Shown here: positions 28,093 to 36,828 of the stretch, piece by piece | Numbering within the stretch: the stretch's first letter is position 1 | How the letters are laid out: every line of letters begins with the position of its first letter | DNA from: Acanthaster planci | Lineage: Eukaryota; Echinodermata; Asteroidea; Valvatida; Acanthasteridae | Length of the DNA: 36,828 bases | Direction: 5' to 3' | Assembly (NCBI RefSeq): GCF_001949145.1 | Contig: NW_019091367.1 | Coordinates: forward strand, 624,241 to 661,068 | Program-made: the position numbers and the translations under genes | Notes under the pieces: model-generated | Database searches by the model: none | What the model saw: only the letters and a program-made list of their open reading frames with translations | What the model was told of the DNA's origin: nothing

Positions 28093-28445
28093 ATGGACGA
28101 TCACATGGGTCCAGGACCAAATCCTTTCACCGCGAGATTTGCAGAGAGACGCTTGAAACGCAAACCATCGAACACGAAATGGCTGCTGCTTCTAGCGACG
28201 CTGTTTGCCTTTAGCGCTACCACGATACTTTGCAGTTACTGTTTCCGTCTTCGTAAGCATGGTACACCGATAGCCTTGTATCAGAGCCATATTGCAGGAG
28301 GGGCCGCAACGACAGAAGTCATCACTACCACCAATGCCAGGAGACGGAGGGACGATGGAACAGTAAAGTTTGCACCTTCAACCCCGAAAGCCAAGGAAGA
28401 TAAACCCGCGGAGGTTTCCATTCACTGCAAGATGGTGTGCAGCAA
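28093..28445 (+). CDS. First exon of a type II membrane protein, probable ST8Sia-like sialyltransferase
   Basis: The ATG at 28093 has a good context (AAAAAATGG) and an in-frame TAA six bases upstream, so the start is firm. Residues 1-29 are Arg/Lys-rich. Residues 30-51 (WLLLLATLFAFSATTILCSY and two more) form a single membrane anchor. The remainder is a Thr/Lys/Pro-rich stem. This is the layout of Golgi type II glycosyltransferases. The exon ends at a strong GTAAGT donor in phase 2. The family is inferred from downstream exons, because the anchor and stem themselves are not diagnostic. ST8Sia enzymes transfer sialic acid in alpha-2,8 linkage to glycolipids or glycoproteins in the Golgi. Confidence 0.6.
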
Positions 28446-29415
28446 GTAAGTTCAACTTAACTCTAACCTGAAACCCATCCATCGACCCAAGCAGTGATCC
28501 CAACGCATATTGGTTTACTCCCAAAAGAGCCGGGGGAGGAATCCGCTCCACCTAACCTTTTTCCCGATATCGCTGCTGTACAATTTTTTTTTAAGGAATT
28601 GGAGCCTTTGGTAGTTATAAGAGTAACTCTTTGCAGTCATTTTGACACTTATCGGACATAGGCCTACATGTGCAGCGCGCATTTTGTCGAGATGGTTCAG
28701 CCGAAATGTATACTTTTTTCCTCTGCGATGTTCAATGGACGCAGGTTGGCACGCATGTAACCTTGAACTTCAAATGAAACGGTTTCTTCAAAAGATTCCA
28801 AAATATATAAGCTAAGCACAGTCTGGTTCTTAGGGAGGGTAGAATCTACCCCCTCCCCCCGGTGTGAGATGGGCCAAAATTACCCTGCTCATTTGGGGTT
28901 AAGGCACAGGTGTTTAGTCTTTGGGAGAGACAAAAACGCACATCTTAGTCATTGGTGTAACTTAAAATTCATTGTCCCCTTAGAATTTATTAAGGGGACA
29001 CCTTGGGATGCATAAAACAAATAAAACTGGATTTGAACATAGGCCTATAGGTTGTAAGTTACAAGATATCAGATGGATGCCAACCTGTTGTGAGCTTTTG
29101 GAGAGTTTATTTGGGGGAAAGGGCTGTCTGTGCTTTTGTAAACTATAGTGCATGTTAACTGCTAATTTGCGGCCAAATTTCTTCTTTCCTGCGAATTTAA
29201 ATTTGAACACACTTCCAGATCAATGTTCAGTTAACTAATCTAAAAAGATCAATTTAGTCTAAATGTAAAAAGGCATACCATTGCACCCTCCAATCAGGCT
29301 ACAGAGGCTTTTCACGTGATCAAACATAACGGCAACGGCATTTTGGGAGGCGGGCCATGTTCCATGGAGGCGCGTACATTTCTGAATCGGGGTATTTCCA
29401 CGCTACAGAAACTCC

Positions 29416-29600
29416 GGTGTTAAAAATAACACCGATGGTATAAAATTTTACTCTTTACTGATGTTCATTTTGGGCAAGGCTTTTGGTGTTAAATAACACC
29501 AATTTTTTGGTGTTTGACTTAACCAACAAATGTGGGAGTAAAATAATTCCAAAATGGTGTTTATTTTGGGCAAGGAATGTGGTGTTAGGTAACACTGTTA
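29416..29600. repeat. Cluster of GGTGTTA...TAACACC palindromes
   Basis: GGTGTTAAAAATAACACC (29416), TGGTGTTAAATAACACCA (29484) and TGGTGTTAGGTAACACT (29580) occur within 185 bp. ATTTTGGGCAAGG recurs 96 bp apart (29467 and 29563), so part of the cluster looks like a diverged tandem duplication. A similar palindrome lies at 35354-35375. Confidence 0.6.
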
Positions 29601-30420
29601 TTTAGCATTACGAGAAACCACACTTGTACTGTGTTAATTTTAATACCCCGAATGGTGTCACCCCATCTCTATAGTGGTCACAATAGTTTTGCTTTGGTGT
29701 GACACAATACCTAGGAATTCAAGAAATTCTACAAGGAGTTTGAATCTCAAATGACAAAACTATTGACAATTGATTGCATTTTTATTGCTGAGTAGGGGAC
29801 AGTGTGGTTACACACTAAAAGATAAATACCCAACGTTGCGTAAAATCTTACTCTTTGTGGTGGTGAAAAGGGAACATGGTCGTTTGCGGCTTAAAGCGCT
29901 GTAGGTAACACGGGTTGTGTCAAGTTTTACTCAACATCTGAGTAAAGCGTTTACCCAATAATGACGTCAAATTTCGTACGTAATTTCATAGTGTCAAAAC
30001 TGTACCCCACAAATGAGTAGCCATATTCTCTTGACGCTACAGCTGATCCAACGTCACTTGTGTGTATACTGAAACCAAAATGTTGGGTCAATACTGAAAC
30101 ATGAATTTTTGCAGCACACAATGGACAGTCAGAATATGTATTCAATCACAAATTTCTTTACGTTTATTCACAAAAATCAGCTTGAAAGCACTAGTCTTAA
30201 AAACAAAATGGGCCTCAACAGGCCCATTTTAAAAGTATGTTAATGTAAGCAAGGTTAAATACGTTTGAAGCATAAACCAAATTTACATATAATAGACAGG
30301 TTATAACCGAAACAATATATATAAATATATAACTCTATGATAAATCAACTTTTCATAACTTACCTGAAAAAAGGAGTTAGCCCATATTTTGTCCGTTTAG
30401 AAAAGGTTATATGTTTTTCT

Positions 30421-31060
30421 TTTTGAACTTATTATTTTGTGGATATAAAAGGCTGAACAGTGGAAAGGGAAAACACTTATTTATTTACGTTTTATTTACA
30501 TCAAAACCTTTCACACTCACTTTTTATATCTAATTGATTCAGTTCTGTTTTTGTTTTCATTTTGAACTTAATTATTTTGTGTACAAAAAGGCTTGACGGT
30601 ATTGAGGGAAAAGACTCCAATAAAATGTCATTTACACCCAAACTTTTCTCATCTCAATTTTTATGTCAAATTGACTCAACGTTGATTTGTTTATTTTGAA
30701 ATTAATTATTTTGTCGACTAAAAGATTTGAAAATATGGAAGGAAAATACTTGTTTAAGTGCTCATTACATCCAAGCTCTTTATTTTCTTTTTTTCCAAGT
30801 CCACACAACTCAATGTTGATTTTTCTTCATTTTAAACTGACTCATGTGGTGCACATGAGAGGGTCAAACTACAACTGAAAAAAAACCAAAATGACATTTA
30901 CATCAAAGTTTTTCGAACCTCAATTTTAAGTCCACTTCACTCATTGTTTGTATTTGTTCATGTCAACTTAATTATTTCTTGAACAAAAAGTCTGAATAGT
31001 ATAAAGTGAAAACACTGGAATAAAAGGCATTAACATTCAAACTGTTCACAATTTCAGATA
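30421..31060. repeat. Diverged tandem array, about 135-bp unit, nearly five copies
   Basis: Units begin at a TTTTGAACTTAATTATTTTG-like word near 30421, 30561, 30694, 30831 and 30961, giving spacings of about 130-140 bp. Each carries in order an ACAAAAAGGCTTGA word, GGGAAAAGACT, ATTTACATC(C)AAA, CTCAATTTTTATGTC and GACTCAACGTTGATTTG. Copies differ by substitutions and small indels, so this is an old minisatellite/satellite-type array. Confidence 0.75.
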
Positions 31061-32263
31061 TGGAGTCCTGTCACTGTGCAATGTACTTTTGAAGTAGTAT
31101 TGAAAAATAACCTATTTGAGGGTAAATTGATAGTCGGCACCAAAAACCCTCACTGATCCTGGCTTGTCATGGATAGGTACTATAACCCGACAGGTTATAT
31201 GAATCGACACAAGAGGATGACTTGGGACAAAGTTGTACAGTAGTTGATGTGGTTTAATTATTCGGCTGGCTCGATGTGCGGCTCTCTGCCTGATTGCCAG
31301 AGCTCATAGGGATTTTATACATTTGCTGGACATTCCATTTTTCATCCGTCCTACAAGTGTCCTTGCCTTATTAGGTATTGGCCACTAGTCTTTGAATATT
31401 AATACAGCACGCATGAATATGTTTGGTTCATTTGGATTTGAGGGTAGGGTTAGTCAAATTAATAAACACTGACTTTTCCTTATAAGGCCGGTGGGCTGCC
31501 TCATGACCCATCCGGTCCAGCCCTGCTTTCCTCCCAAGGGCCTAGTGGTTCAACTAGTCATTCCTTAAGTGAGTCTCATTACTTGGAAAGCGGTTCTACT
31601 CTTGAAGGTCAATCCGTGCAACTTAAGTAGCAATACAACATGTGCTATTGTAACATGGTGATAGTACATTGTAGATTTTGGAGCGAAGGGGTGACCTGGT
31701 GGCGGATTCTTGTAGCGGCTAAGTTCAATCAAGGATTGGATACATCAACTGTGGCTCTCCTCTTAGTGATCACGAAGGCCTGTCCATGTTTTTAAAAGTC
31801 CCTCCCCCCGAACAAGTACAAATGGCTGACTTCTTGTAGATCCTGTCTAGACAGTATCATTCCAAACTGACCCCCTCTTGGAAACGATTGGACAAGCAAG
31901 TACCCAAGCTGTTATTGCCTTGGGACAGATTGGTATCTTGATTGTTAATATTATGCACTTTCATATGGTAATGGAGCAAAAGGCGGGCATATAGTCCTCA
32001 TTCCTGGATAGAGAAAATATTTTTTCATCTGAATTCAACAGCAATACAGCTAAAAAAGGTCCACTCGTACCTATCCTGGGACAGAATAAAATGCCATCCT
32101 ATGTGGATTGCAGAAGGTCTATAAACAAAGCATGGTGCAAAATGTTTATTTTGGGTAAATGATTAACAACAATCTCGCAGATTTCTTACAGATTTGTTTG
32201 TGAGTGAATGCCATCGTTAAAGTCACTGTCAAAACTGTTCTTGAATTACCGTCGGCCGCACAG

Positions 32264-32446
32264 GCTATACCACGACTTGAAGGAATTAAGTCCTGAAAAT
32301 GTGTGCGACAGAAACAGGTCATGGTACAAAATTGATATCCTGTTTTTCAATGAAGACTGTAAATCACCAAAGAGTTGCAATGATTTGAGAAGATTGCAAA
32401 GAAAGTGCTCAGTGCAACCAAACACACATGCCAATACAGTGCCTGG
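32264..32446 (+). CDS. Candidate second exon (stem region) of the ST8Sia-like gene
   Basis: A 183-nt open frame after GGCCGCACAG joins the first exon in phase 2. It encodes LYHDLKELSPENVCDRNRSW and a Cys-containing segment (NEDCKSPKSCND, QRKCSV) with one N-glycosylation sequon (NRS). The donor is CCTGG|GTAATT, phase 2. The better acceptor at 32191 would put a TGA in frame at 32205, so I reject it. Evidence is phase agreement and composition only; the segment itself has no firm homology. Confidence 0.4.
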
Positions 32447-33183
32447 GTAATTACATTTTGATTAGCTGTGTGTTTCCATGCACGCATACAATTTACAGAG
32501 ATTTAAGGCATTTGTTTTAGGCAGCGTATTTCCACTTCGCTATTTCCCTTCATAAAATATTTTAAATTGCATCTTCCCTACTACATGTTTTTTTAATAGT
32601 CTTTGAAGATTTGCACTCATTGCTAGCCAACCAACATAGTATCAAAATTAAAATGTAGCTAACAGCCTCTTTTATCTTAAGACAATGATCAGACCTAAAA
32701 TTATGATGAACGAATCTTTGAATTTAACAAGACTAAAAAAAATTACCCATCTTTCCAAATTTTTCAATTGTCAATGGTGTGGGTGTGAAGTGGAAAAAAG
32801 TAGAGATCAGCTGATTCGAAGCACAGTTACATGCCTGGTTTTCCTTTTCATTTTTCATCATCTAACACAGTAAACTTACGTAGCCCTTTCCATGTGGATC
32901 CCCTAAACATGGACATGCATTCACGATGGATTGAACCATATCAGTCTTCATGTCGGAGCTTGGCCTGATGAAAGAGAAAAAGGTTTTGTAATGATATGAA
33001 TGTTAAATATTAGCAGTAACTACAAGCTTAGAATTAAAGTTTACATCCCAATCATTGCCGGTTCCACAAATGAGTTTGGATTGTGGTATATTATGTATAT
33101 ATTGTGAATATTTCTGAATGAAAAGCTTTTCATACATGTTACTCTTGGAGGCATGGAAAACTCTTGACTGTTTCTGCTTGCAG
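32447..33183 (+). other. Putative second intron of the ST8Sia-like gene
   Basis: 737 bp of AT-rich sequence bounded by the GTAATT donor and TTGCAG acceptor. No other feature is recognised. Confidence 0.35.
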
Positions 33184-33430
33184 AGCCTGGCAGTCAAAGA
33201 TAAATGACACCGTGGAGGAAGGAAAGACACGGACATGTGCTGTGCTGTTGGCCAAAGGTTGTACATGATCGATAAAAAGAATATTTCTTTTTCATATGAA
33301 CATGACTCACTGAAACAAAGTCGTGGAAAGACAATCGTTACATTCAAACCGGGAATGGGAAACTCCAGATCCAACTTTATCAGCAGATCAGCAACTGTCA
33401 TTCTGCCAAGGAAATCGCCCCAATTCCACT
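33184..33430 (+). CDS. Candidate third exon of ST8Sia-like gene, with apparent frame break
   Basis: After a good acceptor (TTTCTGCTTGCAG) the phase-2 frame reads AWQSKINDTVEEGKTRT, resembling the W..N.T motif of ST8Sia stems. That frame reaches TGA at 33263. From 33238 the frame one base earlier reads CCAVGQRLYMIDKKN, and later NSRSNFISRSATVILPRKSP. These match the CC.A...L...KN and RSN....(M/F)LP..SP positions that precede the large sialylmotif in ST8Sia proteins. It ends at CACT|GTAAGT. The two halves need a one-base change between about 33208 and 33238: an assembly error, a real frameshift, or an unrecognised small intron. No sialylmotif exon is seen later in the window. Confidence 0.45.
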
Positions 33431-36400
33431 GTAAGTCGATCGACGCGACCACTGCACTCAGCAATAGAGTGAACTCACGCGGTGGTTGTCTCAGCAACAT
33501 TTAGCAGTGTTTGGCATCATTTTACTCAATTCGAGGAACTGTGTACTCGTTTAAAAGCATATCCTCATTTTGTTTACCACTTTTTAGGTAAACTTGACCT
33601 AGGTTTGGGGGGAAATGTGTTTTCATACACCTTTCTAGCGTCAACAACGGACATTTTTAGTAGTGCAACATCAACAGCTCCAATTTACCGTTTTAGGGGT
33701 ACCGGCAGAATCACCGCTGATGATCACACCTGTTGATTAATTTGAAATTGACAATGAGAGGCTGTTAATAAGATCACTGTGTGCTCTGACAACAATATAA
33801 TTTTTTTTCCAATTTTTGAAACGAAAAGTATAAAAGTATTTGTAGGGTATATTCAAGCGGTTTAAATCTTTCGGCAGCTTTATTAATCTAGGAACATGAA
33901 TATTCATATAGTACTTGACCTTACACCTACAGTAAATTATACCAAGAATTAGCATGAGAACCACCCTATTGAATATTGGAGTACGGCTGTGCTGTGTTAA
34001 ACCTTGCACAGAGCAATACCAGTTAACCAAATATTCTGTCTTATTTCTGTTCTAAATATACAGAAAAGAGATTAAACAAATCTTATTTTTAAAATAACTT
34101 TGGCAATACTCTCAATTCAAACATGTCACACAACCACTCTCTACTGGAACTACTCGAAAGAACACGTCTCAGAGAGACATGCTAGGTAGCACCCCCTGTT
34201 GGTTTCTTTGGGTGAGGAGGGCTGCTTTTAGTGTCTGGTTCACTGGAGTTTATTGCCAGGGTAACGTCACTTGCAGTTCTAGGGTCACAACCTATAGAGC
34301 TGGGAATTGCAAGTAAAACCTACTTTAAAGAATGGACTATTACAGACAAGTTACCGGTAAATGCACACTGTCCTATGTACATTTACCACAGTGTTAGGGT
34401 CCTGGGCTTATAAACTTGTAGTGTAGGCCTTTAAAAAGCAATTCATGATGAAATCATTGTATTTTTCTAAAAAGAGTCCCATCCAAGGATACAATTTGGC
34501 AAACTATCCAAGAAACGTATGAAAGTTGCTGTTTCCAATGTTCCCCCTTTTAAAAAAAGGTGGGCATGAAAATCTACTGCTACAGTGCTTTTTGGCAGAA
34601 TGTGCAGTAAAGGGTATCATTGAAAGATGCTGTTACAGACATAAATCAGGTTTAAGTACGTGTATGTACATGTATAGTTGGCCCTCAAGTGGGAAAATTG
34701 GGTACAAGGCATGTCAACCAAAAAATTAAGCCGACTGTAGTATGGAATTACTATAGGCCAAAATGTAATTTGTGTTTGGTTATTTAGATAATTTGTTATA
34801 TATATTTAGATAACTTTTAGCTCGGATGGAGTCTTTTGACAGGCCAGGCTGTGTGTCTGTCACGCGTATATAAGCAATACTCATGCGCGCATCAGCGTAA
34901 TTTGTGCAGGGCATGCACCAGGCATGTCTTGATGGAGTGAACTTTTTGAAGGACGATTCAAGTCTGAAGAACATCAACTTTTAAGACACCAAGTTCCACT
35001 TCTTCTACAAAGTTGCCCTTGAACTCCCTGAGATTTCTCCAACTTCCACAATGGGCATCTTAATTCACACAATTTCATCATCCATTTATCGGATTGTAAA
35101 GGTTGAATGACAACCAAGGCAAGGTACCAAGCACGCAGGCACATAACGTTTCACGAGAAATATCTAGAGCGGCTCGCATTCCATAATTTTATATCAACCA
35201 ATCAGAAGGCTTCTTTTCAAAGACGCATGCTCTGTAAGACAACCATTTGCATGTAACACCGATTCTTCTTTTAAATTTCAATGCCTAAGGAATTTTATCA
35301 CCCCTCTGTGACACCAAAATCCATTCCAAAAGAATTAAAAAAAAAAAAAAAATTGGTGTTAGAAATTTAACACCACAGTTGTTGGATGTATAAGGCAATT
35401 TCATGTGCGCAAGAACGTCCGACATTTCCGCACACATTTGTGTGGAATTGAAAAAGTGAACGTCAAAAATCACGTGACTGAAAATCCTCTGTGAATCCGT
35501 GAATAAGAAAAGCAAGGCGATTGGCTGATGGGGAGTTATTGACGAATTGTGTACACTATGATCAACTGGCCTCGCAAAGATTGATCGATCCCTCGGCCGC
35601 AGATCGACCGATGGCGCTCTAAAATATATACACTCGTATATTTTGAAATAACCTCACAGTAATGACCGCTCAGTTTTTCAGAGCTGCATGCAACCCCCTC
35701 CCCCATTTCTGGTGCCCCTCCCCCCATTTCTGATGATCTGTAACTCCAAACCGAAATCCACATGAAGGACTTCAAACACGGGAATTCCAAATGTAGGCGC
35801 TAAACGGTTAAGTCAGATCATGTCCAAGACTATGCCTGGATCTCGCCGAATACAGATAATCTTAGCCCAAGGCCTAGGCCTATTTAATCAAGTTTTAGAT
35901 CGGTCGCGAGAAAATATTCAAGATCTGTATAAACCTTATACATTTTTGGTAGACACTCATCTTTGGCATGTCGTTTCAAGTTTTTGTTTCCTTAAGTAAA
36001 ATGATACCAGTAGCAGAACTGGGACTTCCCAACAACTAAAATGTACTCAATAGCACTCACAAGGGAGAACAAACCCCCCTAAATATGTAGTTCTGAGGTA
36101 TGATTCTGTAGGAATGTAATACATAATGTACACCTGTATCATTGCCTCTTATAGTATCATATGGTTTCAGCACCCCCCCTTTCAAATTTCCATGGCAAGG
36201 TAAGTCATCCCTCCACAATTCCCTCCCCCTTCCGGCACACAATGTTACGCCATTTGTTGAAAAGAAGGAGTTAAGTCGCCTTTCCATATATGTTGTTTGG
36301 GTGCGTTGAGTATGCGATGCGTTTCTCTTTAACAGACACAAACATCGACCTATTAACATTACACACGTGTGCGTTTCATTCAGCCGTCAAAATCGCCCCG

Positions 36401-36451
36401 GTAACGATTTTGCCGGATACGCAACTCTTGGCGCAAGTGTTGATGCGCATA
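33431..36451. other. Non-coding stretch, nothing firmly recognised
   Basis: No exon with homology or good paired splice sites was found here. If the ST8Sia-like gene is real, this is its third intron. One palindrome (TGGTGTTAGAAATTTAACAC onward, 35354-35375) belongs with the cluster near 29.4 kb. Confidence 0.4.
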
Positions 36452-36828
36452 CTCTGTAAAAAACCCTGTATTTTTACAGCATTTTCCTGGCAGTTTGGCC
36501 GCCATTACCTTCCCGTTTTATTACGGGAAACTGTATTTTTACGACCGGGATGTGAAATACAGTGTCGAACGAACTGTAAAATCATGGCCTCGCTGCTGTA
36601 ATTTTACAAATGGGCCAAGTAAAAATACAGTAGCTCCAAAGTAACATTTTGTAGATCGACGTGTAAAATGACAGCTTTTAATGTATAATTTCATGGGAAA
36701 AGTCGTGTAAAATCACACCCTTTGTATTAAAACGTAGGTTTCCATTGAGACATCCGTCAAATTACATCCCACTACTGTGAACTCAGCGTAAGAATCCCGT
36801 GCAACAACAGGTATTTTCCTGTATTTTT
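36452..36828. mobile_element. CTGTA-rich inverted-repeat element, cut by window end
   Basis: CTGTAAAAAACCCTGTATTT, then TTTACAG, CCGTTTTATTACGGG, CTGTATTTTTACG, CTGTAATTTTACA, GTAAAAATACAGTA and a final CTGTATTTTT form many short inverted repeats over 375 bp. The pattern resembles short interspersed MITE-type elements common in fish and other deuterostome genomes. The right end is outside the window and the family is not assigned. Confidence 0.5.

Larger units (their letters stand above)
28446..32263 (+). other. Putative first intron of the ST8Sia-like gene
   Basis: This is 3.8 kb of AT-rich non-coding sequence. It contains the palindrome cluster at 29416-29600 and the ~135-bp repeat array at 30421-31060, both listed separately. 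Between 31.1 and 32.2 kb I see no recognisable gene or element. Confidence 0.4.

Noticed and set aside
31060-32190. Possible decayed retroelement
   Set aside because: No reverse transcriptase, integrase or LTR pair could be recognised in any frame.
32192-32263. Use of acceptor TTCTTACAG at 32191 for the second ST8Sia-like exon
   Set aside because: It gives the right phase but puts a TGA in frame at 32205. The acceptor at 32263 avoids this.

Overview
The window comes from an animal nuclear genome. The first 23.6 kb is one spliced protein-coding gene on the + strand, with 26 exons, GT...AG introns of about 0.3-1.8 kb, GC-rich exons and AT-rich introns. The product is recognisable throughout as the C-terminal half of the giant HECT-type E3 ubiquitin ligase HUWE1. 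The intron-rich layout, compact introns, TTAA-bounded miniature transposons and a protein close to, but clearly diverged from, vertebrate HUWE1 suggest an invertebrate, perhaps a deuterostome such as an echinoderm or lancelet. This lineage guess is an inference and is weak.

HUWE1 (1-23619). The window opens inside an acidic Glu/Asp tract. It then runs through a conserved segment ending in [10 protein letters not shown], a charged helix, long Ser/Thr/Ala-rich linkers, three ubiquitin-binding motifs (exons 9262-9554 and 9925-10225), a large conserved helical exon (11648-12819), more linkers, the dimerisation/pointer region (exons 19092-19479 and 20038-20371) and the complete HECT domain to the C-terminal EGFGLA and stop. 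All 26 exon phases agree and sum to a single open frame of 2148 residues. The catalytic cysteine lies 33 residues before the C-terminus, and its codon is split by the last intron. A polyadenylation signal follows at 23782.

HUWE1 introns carry non-autonomous transposon-like elements. Two related TTAA-bounded elements begin CCAC, two other TTAA-bounded elements begin CCCTCC, and a 59-nt TTAA hairpin lies beside one of them. A 135-bp element with 27-bp inverted repeats and a tRNA-like (Pol III A-box) relic are also present.

23.8-28.1 kb is intergenic or a long alternative 3' UTR. It has an 18-bp x 9 tandem repeat and a second AATAAA at 26062. From 28093 a second + strand gene probably begins. 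A clear first exon encodes a type II membrane anchor. Two further candidate exons (32264-32446, 33184-33430) join it in phase and resemble the stem and pre-sialylmotif region of an alpha-2,8-sialyltransferase (ST8Sia). The third exon shows an apparent one-base frame break, and no sialylmotif exon is seen before the window ends. Its large first intron contains a cluster of GGTGTTA...TAACACC palindromes and an array of about 135-bp tandem repeats. The window ends inside another short inverted-repeat-rich element. The two genes have no evident functional link.
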